Positions 45,903 to 56,536 of a stretch of DNA of 64,000 nucleotides are shown here, piece by piece. Position 1 is the first letter of the stretch, and every line of letters starts with the position of its first letter. The stretch lies in NCBI GenBank assembly GCA_022036555.1, contig CM039129.1, positions 28,818,553 through 28,882,552 on the forward strand, written 5' to 3'. Source of the stretch: Microstegium vimineum (Eukaryota > Streptophyta > Magnoliopsida > Poales > Poaceae). Both the position numbers and the translations under genes were made by a program. The notes beneath the pieces were generated by a model. The model was given only the letters and a program-made list of their open reading frames with translations, was not told the origin of the DNA and ran no database searches.

Positions 45903-47027
45903 CTAGATGTGGGGGTACCTTGTCTTGGTCTCGGAAAGCACCTCGCTCACGAAGTAGACATGCCTCTGAACCGGCAGGGCATGTCCTTCCTCCTCCCTCT
46001 CGACTATTACGACCGCGCTGACTACCTGGGTAGTTGCCGCGACGTAGAGCAAGAGGGGCTCGGCCGGACTCGGGGGTACCAAGACTGGGGGCGAGGTGAG
46101 CAAGGCCTTGAGCTTCAAGAGTTATTCCTCGGCTTCGGCGGTCCACGCGAAGCGTTCCGTCTTCTTCAGGAGGCGGTAAAGGGGTAGGGCCTTCTCTCCG
46201 AGCCTCGAGATGAATCGGCTGAGGGTGGCGAGGCACCCTGTGACCCTTTGCATGCTCTTATGGCCGTTGATTGGGCCCATCCTCGTGATGGCGGTTACCT
46301 TCTCGGGGTTGGCCTCAATTCCGCGTTGGGAAACTATGTACCCTAAGAGCATGCCTCGAGGGACCCCGAAGACACACTTCTCAGGGTTCAGTTTTATGCG
46401 ATTAGCCCAGAGGCACCTAAACGCGATCTTGTGGTCTCCGACCAGGTTTCCGACTGTTTTGGACTTGACCACGATGTCATCGACATAGGCCTCGACGGTC
46501 GGCCCTATGTGCTTCCCGAAGACGTGGAGCATGCATCGCTGGTAGGTGGCCCCGGCGTTTCGCAAACCGAAGGGCATGGTGAGGTAGCAAAACATACCGA
46601 AGGGTGTGATGAAGGAAGTCGCGAGCTGATCGGACTCCTTCATCTTTATTTGGTGGTAGCCAGAATACGCGTCAAGGAAGCAGAGGGTTTCGCATCCCGC
46701 AGTGGAATCCACTATTTGATCGATACGTGGTAATGGAAAAGGAACTTTGGGACATGCTTTATTTAAACTAGTGTAGTCTACACACATTCTATCCTTCCCA
46801 TTCTTTTTCTTTACAAGTACGGGATTTGCTAACCACTCGGGATGATGCACCTCCTTGATGAATCTGGCCTTCAAAAGCTTATCGACCTCCTCCCCTATGA
46901 CCCGCGCTTCTCCTCGTCGAAGCGGCGCAGGCGTTGCTTCACAGTTGGACCCGGCTCGGATGTCCAAGGAGTGCTCGGCGACCTCCCTCGGAATGCCCGG
47001 CATATCCGAGGGACTCCATGCAAACAC
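45903..47027 (-). pseudogene. Reverse transcriptase of element E
   Basis: The minus-strand frame 47027-46122 contains the full Gypsy RT palm and fingers. Key words are ANPVLVKKKNGKDRMCVDYT, FPLPRIDQIVDSTAG, CFLDAYSGYHQIKM, FCYLTMPFGLRNAGATYQR and the catalytic AYVDDIVVKSK box at about 46475-46505. LNPEKCVFGV and FAWTAEAEE follow. A stop at 46122-46124 and a new frame (46118-45903: PLLLYVAATTQVVSAVVIVE) carry the first RNase H-like connection. The RT domain itself is open, making this the best-preserved part of element E. Confidence 0.9.
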
Positions 47028-47880
47028 GTCGGCATTCGCACGGAGAAAGTCGAACGAGCACTGCTTCCTATTTGGGCTCGAGGGTGGCGCTGATCGTCAG
47101 CACCTTCCCATCCGCGAGGCCGAGGTCGAGCGGGACGGTCTTGGTGTCCTCGCGGCTTGAAGTTGCCAGCGTGTCGCTTGGGGTCGGGATCTCTCCGGAC
47201 AAGTCGTCGAGGGCCGCGAGGATGACCAAATCCTCGAGGGCCTCGCTTTTTCCACGCACTCGACGTCGCAGTCGTATGCGTGTCGTAGGAGGTGTCGACG
47301 GTGATGACCCCCGAGGGCCTTGCATCTTGAGCTTGAGGTAGGTGTAGTTCGGGACGCCATGAATTGGCGTATCCCGGTCGCTCGATGATTGCGTGGTAGG
47401 TGCCTCGGAACGCAACCACCTCGAAGGTCATTCTTCCTTTTGGAAGTTCGAGGGGACGCCGAAGCAGACCGGTAGCTTGATGCGACCGATCGGGAGTGCC
47501 TTCTTCCCCGGGACGATCCCGTGGAACCCCCGCGCTGGGCAGGAGCATGGTCCTCGGATTCCCAGGAGGTCGAGGGTATCGGTTAGATGACGTTGAGGCT
47601 GCTCCCCCCATTCATGATCACCTTTGTGAGGCGGGTGTTGAGGATGATCGGGTCGACGACGAGCGGGTAACCCCTGCGTTGGGGATGTGCTCGGGTGGTC
47701 GTCCTGGTCGAAGGTGATCGGCGTGTGGGACCAGTCGAGGTACCGCGGAGCCTGGGCTCGAACGGAGAAAACCTCTCGACGCTCCCTCTTGCGCTGGCGC
47801 GTGGTGAGTCGGTCGAGGGTCCCCCGTAGATCATGTAGCAGTCGTGGACTTCGGGGAAGCCTCCTTTTTTGACATCGCCC
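47028..47880 (-). pseudogene. Aspartic protease region of element E
   Basis: The minus strand reads RLTKVIMNGGSSLNVI at 47630-47583. This is the active-site segment with Asp replaced by Asn in an MNGGSS context, followed by a stop. The rest is spread over frames: LPIGRIKLPVCFG-type words, then MTFEVVAFRGTYHAIIERPGY (47440-47360) and YTYLKLKMQGPRG (47350-47310). The changed active-site residue and frame breaks mean no working protease. Confidence 0.75.
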
Positions 47881-47915
47881 CTGACGTGGACGTCACAGGG
47901 CGGGTCTTCTTGCCG

Positions 47916-50235
47916 TCATCTCTCCTGAAGCCAGGAGGGATGAAGTGCTTTCGAAGCATGCGGCAGTCCTCGAGGCGGTGGTTGGCCGGCCCCATATGAT
48001 AGGGCAAGGCTCCTTAGCATCTTATCGAAGACGCCCCCGTTCGAGGGGGCCCTCGAGGCTTCTTCTTGTCTGCCGCAGCGAAAGGTTCGTCGGGCCGTCG
48101 TCGGGCTCGACGTTGCTCGGCCTGGTTGGTTCTTCTTCTTCTTCTTCTTCCTCCGCCGTTGCGTCGTTGTTCCTTCTGGGCCCATTGTTCTTCTTGGGCT
48201 CGTTGTTCAAGCCCCGGGCTCATCCGCCTTGCCTTTCCCTTTCTCTGGAGGTATCTGGAAGAACGCGCCAACGGCCTCTTCGCCAGCTGTGTAGTTGACG
48301 ATGATGTCCATGAGCTCGTTGGCGGTCTTAGGGGTGTTTCGCCCCAGCTCCCGCACCAACTCCTTGCAGGTCGTTCCGGTGATGAACGCCGTAATGACCT
48401 CATGGTCGGAGATGTGGGTCAGTGCGGTACGCTGCCTCGAGAATCGGCGGGTGAAGGCGCGGAGGGTCTCCCCTGGCTTCTGCTTGCAGCTGCAAAGGTC
48501 CCAGGGGTTGCCCGACCGCTCGTAGGTGCCTTTGAAGTTGCCTTCGAAGATCCTGACCAGGTCGGGCCAGTCTTGGATCAAGTCCGGGGCAGCTCCTCGA
48601 GCCATCTTCGAGCAGGTGTCGGAGAGGAAAGTGGGAGTTGCCGAATGATGACGTGATCATTGTCGGCTCCTCCCAGCTGGCACGCCAGCCTGAAGTCAGC
48701 AAGCCAGAGCTCTGGCTTGGTTTCGTCGTTTACTTGACCAGGCTGGTGGGTGGATGGAAACGGACGGGCAGGGGGGTCCGCCGGATGGTTCTGCCGAAGA
48801 CTCGGGGCCCCGGTGGCTCCGGAGACCGACATCGGTCTTCGTCCTGTCGTAGCGCCCACCTCGTTGAGCGCTGTCAGCCTCGAGCCTCGGCGTCACCGTA
48901 CCGGCGTCGATTGTTCACCCGAGGGGGTCGATCGTCGACAGAGGCGTTCTGAACCGGTCGTCGCTCGACTTGGCCCTGGGGTGCCTTGTTCTGGTGGACG
49001 GACACCTCTCGATTTTGTCGAGGGGGTGCTCCCTGTCGCTCGGAGGCAGCCCCTCGACGCCTCGAGGCCGAGCTCTCCGCCTGCTGCACGGCCGCAGTTT
49101 GGAGAAGCCCTTGGATTTCGTCCCTGATACGTCGTGCTTGGGGGGTCGATGGCGCCGGCATGTCGCGGAGCAGCATTGCGGCCGCTACGACATTCTGGCT
49201 AGCGCGGTTGAAGACTCGGGGTTCGTTCGTCCCCCCCTCCTTGACGATTTGCCGGTGGACTTACTGGGCCCGCTCGCGAGCTCCTCCGCCCTGAGGGTGC
49301 CCTCGATCCCGCTCGAGGGCGTGCTCGAGTTGCTGGAGTCGCAGGCGCTCCTCCTCGAGCTTGCTGAGAAGCTCTCGGACGTGCGTAATCTGGATGTCTG
49401 GGGGTGGATCGGCTCTGTCAGGACTCGGGGGGTTGGCATCTCGTGCTGGTGTAGCATCGCCCCCTCCTCTCTCTTCCGTGGCCGCGGTGTCGTCGACGTC
49501 CTCCTGGGGGTCGGCTTGCTCGTCGAGGTGGAAGCATTCCTGGGTGGAGTCGTAGCTCTCATCGGGAGAGTCCGAGTCGGGGTCGGCATGGTAGAAGTGG
49601 GGAAAGGAGCCCCTGCGCTCCTCCGCCAGGCGCCGCCATAACGTGCCCCATGTACGGGGTAGTCCTGGCTCGCCCGGTGAAGAGGTGGTGACGGGGTCGA
49701 TCGTCGCACGTGACGGAGCCCCTGAAGACCCGCCACGTGTCTGTATCTGCAATCCTGCGAGGGCAGAAGAGAGTCTTGCGCTATCGTGGTGCCCGTACGG
49801 GAACGGGTCACACGGTGGTGACGGGGTTGAGTGTGTCGGAGAGGCCACGGGAGCCTCCGGGGACGATAATATGGGAGAGCCAAAGTCCTGCTCAGAGGGG
49901 CGCCCACCCTCGGCCCACGAGCATGGGTCAAACAGACTCCCGGGAGGAGGGACTGTGTCGCCAGTTGGGGCCGGGGAAACGGCATCTGGCATCTCGGAAT
50001 CCGCACGACGACGAGCGCGTCGGAGTCGCTCGCGCCTCCTCCTGATTGCAGGCCAGAGGCGCAAGCGGAGGGACCGTCGCCTGATCCTTGCTGGCCCCGG
50101 CATGCCAGAGCTGCTGATGTCCAGGCCACGAGCGAAGGGAAAAACTATGAAGTGGCCCTGGCCCGTGGATACGAACCCTAGACTGCCGAACCAGACGACG
50201 ACGGTGAATGGAAACGGTGGGATGGTGGAATCCAT
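47916..50235 (-). pseudogene. gag of element E
   Basis: It begins at ATG 50235, 58 bp after the LTR boundary on the minus strand, and is open for about 320 codons to 49261. This part has an N-terminal hydrophobic start, an Arg-rich segment, Pro-rich linkers and an acidic Glu/Gln-rich helix. The frame shifts at about 49260. QTAAVQQAESSASRRRGA is at 49080. The capsid domain (48750-48250) has ELWLADFRLACQLGGAD, DLVRIFEGNFKGTYERSGNP, LRAFTRRFSRQRT and FITGTTCKELVRELGR. The nucleocapsid with a YHMGPANHRLEDC knuckle is at about 47960-48000, where the first Cys is lost. At least three frame changes disable it. Confidence 0.85.
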
Positions 50236-50271
50236 CTGAGAGAGTAGTTCGGAGTTGTTCAACACGCAATC

Positions 50272-50292
50272 CCCCCTACCTGGCGCGCCAAC
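50272..50292 (-). other. Primer-binding-site region of element E
   Basis: On the minus strand, GTTGGCGCGCCAGGTAGGGG directly follows the 5' LTR. It is the same motif as in elements A and C. Confidence 0.8.
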
Positions 50293-51646
50293 TGTCGGTG
50301 TTATGACCCGGGGGTCAAGACCACCAACTAGTAAATTTGTATATCGCGTGCTCCCTCTCTCAGACGTGATGCAAGATGGACACAAGGTTTATCCTGGTTC
50401 GGGCAAAGAAGGCCCTACGTCCAGCGGGGGAGGATGACTTATATTATCTCGCACCCAAAACGTGCTCGTACAGGGGGTTACAAGCTGTGTTACACTGGTT
50501 TGCTCAGAGTAAGCTGTGGCCCAAGGCTAGCAGTGCTGCCCTAGGCTGCGGGTTGGCTGCTCGAGGGGTCGATCGAGCAGCAGGGCTTGTGAAGTGTGGG
50601 ATGTGGGAGAAAACAGCCAGAGACCGGAGTCCGGAGAGCTATTGATCGATCGGCCCCTTCCTCTACCTCGGCGTCCCCTTTTATAAACCAAGGGGAGGTC
50701 CGAGGGTACAGGGTCCTAACTGTCATCGTATGGGCAGCATGTCTGTGGCACAGTGTTGGCGAAGAGACGTCGAGCACTGTGGAGGCATGGCCTTCCCATC
50801 CTTTTGGCGCTCCCGATTTGTGGTGGCAGTGGAAATCGCCGCAGCACGTCGTGGCACAGCGTCCGCAGACGGGCACGAATCCCACAGCTGAAGCGAGACG
50901 GGGCGGATGGGACGGGCCCCATACTGGAGTTGTCGGAGGGAGGGGTCGAGCCCCTCGTTCGAGGGGGGGTCGAGCCCTGCGTGGCTCCACCGTACCTCCG
51001 AAGTCGTCGTCGAGGGCTGCACTGTTCACTTTCCAAGGGGTGCTGCTGGAGTCCGTACTCGTGTAGTGGCGACAGTGGCGGCACAGTTGACAGGAATCGG
51101 GGACTTGACGGAGAGTTGGCGGATTTGACAGCGGGCGCGGGCGCCCATGTCGTTAGGTGGTTTCACTTTAACCCATGCCAGGAGCAGTTGGGCTAATCGA
51201 GCCTCTCGTCCGGGGGTTGTTCGTTCGACCCCCGGTCCGTCGCTCGTCGTCGAGGAAGGGCCGGAGTAGAGGTGGAGTCGGAGGGATCGAGGTAGAGGCC
51301 GAGGGTCGTTCGTTTGACCCCTCGTCCATCTTTCGGCGTCGAGGTGGGGGCCGGGGGGTCGTTCGTTCGCCCCCTCGGTCCGTCATTTATCGTCGAGGTA
51401 GGAGCCGGGGGGTCGTTCGTTCGCCCCCTCGGTCCGTCGTTTATCGTCGAGGTGGAGGCCGAGGGGTCGTTCGTTCGCCCCCTCGGTGCACGACTTGTCG
51501 CCACGGCTGGTGTAGGAGGGCCTTCGAGTGATGGGCCTTGCCTTACTGACTTGAGCAGTGGGCTGGTCCCTGTCTTAAAAATGGTTGCTATGTTTAGCGT
51601 TAATTTAGCGAAGGGTTTAGGGTACCCCTTACCTTCGTACCCAACA
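50293..51646 (-). repeat. 5' LTR of element E (right in the window)
   Basis: Same ends as the left copy. The minus strand has TATAAAA at 50679-50685. It carries the same 57-bp-unit tandem array (51208-51500) and many substitutions and small indels against the left copy, so the insertion is not recent. Confidence 0.9.
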
Positions 51647-51758
51647 CTATATACTTGTATAGCATGACTTATCTATATACTTGTATATGTATAGCTAAAT
51701 GAAATGATTGAGTCTATCTATCTACCAATGAGTTAATACCAATAATCGAAATTCATGT

Positions 51759-53450
51759 CCAGAAACATGACAATTAAGCGATGATTCACCACCCGTCGCC
51801 CTGCGAGCGAAGCGCCACAGGATCCAACTAGTGGTGGCGGTGCTGAACGTGACCAAGGAGATGATGACAACCAGCAAGGGGATCAAATACCATGGAGCCC
51901 TAGCCATATGCTGAACCTAGAACAAGGAGACGAGGTAAACTCAGCAAGCATCACACTGAGGAAAACTCAGCAAAGAACCGGATTTTGTGGGAGGTGAACT
52001 CAGCAAGCAGAGGGACTTCTGGGAGGAGTTCAAGGATTACAAGCTATCCGAAGAGGCCAAGGCATCAAGCAAAAGAAATAAAGCAAACTCACTTAGGGCA
52101 AATATTCCTCACCGCCTAGGATCGCGTGGGTATGTAAGGAAGATTCTGGAATGGGAAGCCCGAGTCGAAGAACTAGAGCAGAGAGGCGTTACACCTCAGA
52201 CAAGCTATTGGCAACCCAGATCAGTGAACTACCTACTCGTAAGGGGAGCACAATACAATCCTGACGGGAGCCTTTCCGCCAGCGCTGAACCCGTGACCGA
52301 TCTCCTCCAGAAGATTTCCACGATCACTGAGGAAGTGCATAGAGGGGCATGCAAGTCTGATAGAGAAAATGACATGCTCACGCAAGCACTTGGAACCAAG
52401 GAGCACCTCGATCGCACTAGAGGAGCCGGGGTAATTCCTTGGGAGAAAGCATTTGAAGGTGAATCCGCTTCCTATAGGAGCCGGGCGAGGGCTAGAACGC
52501 AAAGAGAAGAGGAGTTCCAAAGGATGCAAGAGGAGCTAGAACAGAGCATGGAAGCACAGATAGCTGCTCAAGTGGCGAGCGCTATGCAAACCATGTGTTC
52601 GAGTTAAGGGCTGCAGGCAATCCTGGCTTTGAATAGCCCAGTGCTTGGCAAGGGCCGCAGTGGCCGCAGTAGTTGTGGCTCAACCCCTATGCCTGATGAC
52701 AAGAGGTCAATGCTCCTCATCCGGTGGACGACATTAAAGAACATGTGAATATTAGGTTGTACTTCCATCAGCAGTGGACCAAAGACAAGGTGGCAGTCGG
52801 ACAAGCATTTCCTAGAGGAGAGAACATCATTCATGGCAAGCCACTGCCACTCGGGTACGCCAGGGTCAGCATTGATAAGATCTTGGACAAGAAGTACAAC
52901 AAGATACATATTGATTTCCCAGTGGAGGAAGATAGGCCGCGTCTAGTTCACAATTTGGGCACTCATGTCGCCTGGCGCAAACGCTTCATCAAGCTAGATG
53001 AGCAGCCATCTTCGGATGATGAGGATGACAATGAATCATCTCGGTCGCCTCCGCCAAGAGGTTTCTTTTCTCGTCAAGATCCACTGACACCTCCTCCACC
53101 GTCAAAGGAGAAGACTCCTCCTCCTCCTCCACTAGCTTCAAAGTCCTCAGGACTGGGATCTTGACGGCCTAGCGCTAGATCAGGTTCGACTTCGCAACAG
53201 AAGAGGTCATCAACTTCGGTTGGTAAAGATCCCAAGACGACTAGTAAAAGGAGAAAGCCAGCGCCGACTAAGGACGATATTCTACGAGCTCAGATTGCAG
53301 AAAAGGCCGCCCAACTTGCCTTGTTTGAACGATTGGCTTATATACCGGAGCACTTATCACAAAGCCAATTTGAAAGGCAAAACAAAATTCTAGGTAATCA
53401 AGAAAGAGCTAGAGAAATACACACCTTAGATTTGCTAAAGATATAGAACT
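51759..53450 (+). pseudogene. CACTA1 gene 2, 5' part: plant transposon protein
   Basis: The frame from 51759 (SGGGAERDQGDDDN, IPWSPSHMLNLEQGD) shifts into 51987-52607, a 206-codon frame resembling the plant transposase_24-type accessory protein. It has DFWEEFKDYKLSEEA, a WQPRSVNYLLVRGAQYNPDG region, and a long charged helix with GAGVIPWEKAF and REEEFQRMQEELEQS. A frame change at 52610 leads into 52724-53164, a conserved domain found in CACTA second genes (VDDIKEHVNIRLYF, KVAVGQAFPRGENIIHGKPL, HIDFPVEEDRPRL). An acidic and Pro-rich linker and basic KKP-type sequence run on to 53440. It probably corresponds to the TNPA-like regulatory part joined by splicing to the protease-like exons that follow. 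The frame is damaged. Confidence 0.65.
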
Positions 53451-54999
53451 TGGCCATGGAAATGAACATAAGCATGGAGGAGGCCGAAAATCTCTATTAC
53501 AGAAAAACCGAATTTCAAAACGCCACAGTTGTATACAAGTTTCAACTAGGGAAGCCTATGGTCGCCAGCCAAGAAGAGTATAGAAATTTGCCAACAAACA
53601 TGGGACAGTTGCATGATTATTATATCATAGATAGTAATAACATCAAAGACAAGAATGCAACCTTTGAAGTATGCATCCCCTCCTGTCTGATTTTTAATCA
53701 TCCTGAAGAAGTTGTGCATACTATTTATTATGAAGACCTCTTTCAACTCCTTCAACGACGCTCGCTGGATGCGCAGATTATGATGTTATGGACTCTGTAA
53801 GTACCATACCCTAACAACGTTATAATAAACTACATGATCTGCATTTGAATATATCCATGTTTATTTTGCAGGTGTATGGCAAAATTATGCCTTTATGCAT
53901 CCCCTCCTGTCTGATTTTTAATCATCCTGAAGAAGTTGTGCATACTATTTATTATGAAGACCTCTTTCAACTCCTTCAACGACGCTCGCTGGATGCGCAG
54001 ATTATGATGTTATGGACTCTGTAAGTACCATACCCTAACAACGTTATAATAAACTACGTGATCTGCATTTGAATATATCCATGTTTATTTTGCAGGTGTA
54101 TGGCAAAATTATGCCTTAAACAGCGAAAGAGCCATTTTGACTTCTTGGACCCCATCTTTGTAAATGAGACAACATGCAAAGCCGGTCTCACAGATCCCTA
54201 TGTATCAAAAAGTTTGAAGATTGAGTTTGAAAGAATTTTCTCAGCCCAAAAAACAAACACACTGCTAACCTACAACTGCGAGTATGTGTTCTTGACCCCT
54301 ACTTAAGTGTTTTTTTATTGATATGTCATTCAATAACATGGACTTCATTGCAGCAACCATTACGTCCTCGTAGATATAAGTTTTAAACATTCAACTATCG
54401 AGGTGTGGGACTCAAGGAAGAAGCCACTTAAGCTTATCGACCCCCTTGTCACAGTGCTAAATAAGTAAGTGAACCCAATATCACAACACTTTTCAATCAC
54501 ATATGATATTGTAATTAATGTCCTCATCCTTCACACTTCATTTACATTGTCACATAGAATGAAAGTGTTACCTGATTGGAGAAATGTGGAGCCTAGGATG
54601 CAAAAGAAATGGAGAGCCCTATTCACAGTGAAGTACATGGAGAGGGTGAGGACCCTAGATCAACCAATGGGGAACAACGAATGCGGGTTCTATGTGATGT
54701 GGGCAATTCTTTGCTACTTTGGCGCAAAACTAGGAATAGGAGATGACATGGTACGTATGCGACTCATTTTCTATTGTTTTGTCTTACGTATGTGCATCTC
54801 AATATCATCCAGTATCAATTTATAGCGCAAAAAACAGAACCACAACAGGTTGATAGATTTTGAGATAAAAGGGTTTCAAGAGGAGATAACGGCTCTTATT
54901 CTGGACGAGATAGTGTACAGGGAAGGATCTCTAGCCATTGTGAGGAGTGAGAACTTCAAGAAGAACTATGGAAAAGACCGTCTCGAAAGGCTATTGTAA
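53450..54999 (+). CDS. CACTA1 gene 2, 3' part: Ulp1/C48 SUMO-protease-like domain
   Basis: Exons with consensus splice sites encode a C48 cysteine-peptidase fold. The order is about 53450-53799 (donor CTCTGTAAGT), duplicated exon 53895-54023, then 54097-54280. Next is 54354-54465 (NHYVLVDISFKHSTIEVWDS: catalytic His and Asp). 54558-54749 (WRNVEPRMQKKWRALF, then NNECGFYVMWAI: catalytic Cys) and 54837-54999 (ending KDRLERLL and a stop) complete it. The His-Asp-Cys triad is in place and preceded by a Gln (LDQPMG). Ulp1 enzymes cut SUMO from proteins. Such domains are known passengers of plant CACTA and Mutator-like elements, with unclear benefit. Exon borders are predicted by eye. Confidence 0.65.
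53671..54118 (+). repeat. 224-bp tandem duplication covering an exon and its intron
   Basis: Copies 53671-53894 and 53895-54118 appear to differ at a single base near 53833/54057 (ACATGATC against ACGTGATC). Each contains coding sequence, the donor CTGTAAGTACC, a short intron and its acceptor TTTGCAG. Confidence 0.9.
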
Positions 55000-55225
55000 T
55001 TCGACATTTGATTCGATATTTTAAGTTTTGTTTGGATGTTTTGTAATAATTATTATAAATGTTTGATGGGTTTGTATTGTCGATGGTCCACAACTTCACA
55101 TCGATATCAAATGGTTCGATAGCAAACACCTCCACGACCTCTCACCCCAACACCTCTACCATAAAACCTAAACCCTAAACCCCATATGAAAATAAAACAA
55201 TTAATAAAATGTAAATTTAAAAAAT

Positions 55226-55393
55226 AATATCACTGTCAGTTCATATAAAACCGGCAGTGATATGCCTACCTTCACTGTCGGTTTGGCATAACCGGCAGTG
55301 ATGACATGGCCTCATCCACTGACATGGCCTCATAACCGGCAGTGCCAAGTGGCGGTTTTTGAACCGGCACTGATTTGGGTTTCTGAAGTAGTA
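55226..55393 (-). repeat. CACTA1 right end and subterminal repeats
   Basis: At least five CACTGTCGGTT / AACCGGCAGTGAT motifs in both orientations, ending in GAAGTAGTA at 55393. Confidence 0.8.
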
Positions 55394-55844
55394 TTCAATT
55401 GTACATATGGTCTTTTGAGTAAACCAGACTGGTTTAGGGTTTGGTTCGATCTTTTACAGGTTCGACCGTCGGTCTGGTCTGGTCTGGTCCTAATAATTGG
55501 GACTAGTAGGTGAGAGTTAAGAGGGCATCATTACTAGCACGATTATTTTTTGCTAGTGATAGGCACTTGGTGTTTGTCAATTGCCTTCTTTAATGAACTA
55601 GACTTAACAATAATATATACTCAATTTCAACTTGGCACACTATCAATTTATAACGCATCATGGTTATGTGTGCATTTTGTAGACTTGCCAGGTCAAAGTC
55701 TTGGAGGAAGCTTATGATTTCTAGTATAATTTTTTTTAGAGAAAAGGAGGAAGCAAAGTCATACTCTCTTTGCTTTAAATTACAAATTATTTTAAGTTTT
55801 TTTTAGCACATCAATCTTGCTATATATATTATTTATACCTAGAT
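55394..55844. other. Spacer between CACTA1 and the SINE
   Basis: AT-rich, no gene seen. From about 55760 (TACTCTCTTTGCTTTAAATTACAAATT) the sequence resembles a Stowaway-type MITE arm into which the SINE inserted. Confidence 0.5.
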
Positions 55845-56030
55845 ACATAGCAAAATCTATGAAGGGCGGCCTGCGGTAGAGCTTTACCGCCTGTGACCAA
55901 GAGGTCCAGGGTTCGAGCCCCAGCCTCTGCACATTTGTGCGGAAAAGGTTGCGGGCTATTTCCCTTCCCCAGACCCCGCAGTGTGGAAGACTACGGCACT
56001 GGGTACGCCCTTTACATAGCAAAATCTATG
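55845..56030 (+). mobile_element. tRNA-derived SINE (Au-like) with 17-bp duplications
   Basis: The SINE body 55862-56013 has an A-box-like GCGGTAGAGC and a B box GGTTCGAGCCCC (about 55910-55921), the internal RNA polymerase III promoter of tRNA-derived SINEs. A tail ends CACTGGGTACGCCCTTT, typical of the plant Au family. ACATAGCAAAATCTATG is duplicated at 55845-55861 and 56014-56030. It is not a tRNA gene because no cloverleaf can be folded from it. Confidence 0.85.
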
Positions 56031-56536
56031 CTAAAAATTCAAAGCAAGGAAGGAAGTGGTAGCTAATCTTACAGAAAACAAGTAGCAAAAAGAGTGATGT
56101 CTTGGCTTGGATGAAGGGAAAGGGGTGGACTAGACTAGGGGGGCCAAACTGGTTCCCACTTTCGGATCGGAGTCCTAAATGTTTAAGTAGAACGTTCTAG
56201 CTAGGTCTTTTGTGTAAACCAACTGCAGCAAACTAATCTTCATCGGCGAGGAGCAAACCACTCTGGTTTGTCCCTACTGCTAGCTAGGCTCATCTCCTCC
56301 AGGTCAGTTGTGTACATGTCGAAATTTATGTGCCAGAATAAGGCTTCTTCGTAGCTCGCAGCACCTGCCGCCGGGCGCCGGCGAGAAGCTAGGCCGATGC
56401 CAGGCTGCCAGGCCGGTGCCGCTGCTGAGATGATTAGTCTTCTTGTGAATCCTTAACATATCCTCTCGTCTCAACTCTCAAGTGAAAATGCCTCTTCTTC
56501 TTTTTCCTGACATAGGAACAAGATCCAAGATAAACC
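56031..56536 (+). other. Upstream region of the kinase-MSP gene
   Basis: No transposon end and no ORF recognised. It probably holds the promoter and 5' UTR. No clear TATA box was picked out. The start codon is preceded by AAACC. Confidence 0.4.

Larger units (their letters stand above)
35395..51646 (-). mobile_element. Complete but decayed Ty3/Gypsy (Tat-type) element E
   Basis: LTRs at 35395-36748 and 50293-51646 (1354 bp each by coordinates) flank the element, with TSD CTATA at 35390-35394 and 51647-51651. The primer-site motif lies, reverse-complemented, beside the right LTR, and the polypurine tract beside the left one, so transcription is on the minus strand. Minus-strand order is gag (50235 to 47916), protease, RT, RNase H and integrase (to about 43850). 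The plus strand carries an antisense spliced ORF (38642-42790). The RNase H resembles the archaeal-type RNase H (FDGS, GAGAG, NNVAEYE, GDSQLVI) that marks the Tat lineage. All genes carry frameshifts or stops. Confidence 0.92.
29141..55393 (+). mobile_element. CACTA (En/Spm) transposon CACTA1, with nested Gypsy E
   Basis: The left end reads CACTACTATAGAA (29141) and the right end TTCTGAAGTAGTA (to 55393), with TSD TTC at 29138-29140 and 55394-55396. The final G of the right end has become A. Subterminal CACTGCCGGTT-type repeats occur at 29160-29400 and 55226-55375, and an unusual extra block at 34115-34330. Without the Gypsy insertion (35395-51646) it is about 10 kb. It has two plus-strand genes: a TNPD/TNP2 transposase relic (30102-33240) and a plant-transposon-protein plus Ulp1-protease gene (about 34370-55000). 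Both arms and both genes make it a formerly autonomous element. Confidence 0.9.

Noticed and set aside
55862..56013. Possible tRNA gene (B box GGTTCGAGCCCC)
   Set aside because: No acceptor stem or anticodon arm can be formed, and it has SINE structure with a 17-bp duplication and an Au-like tail.
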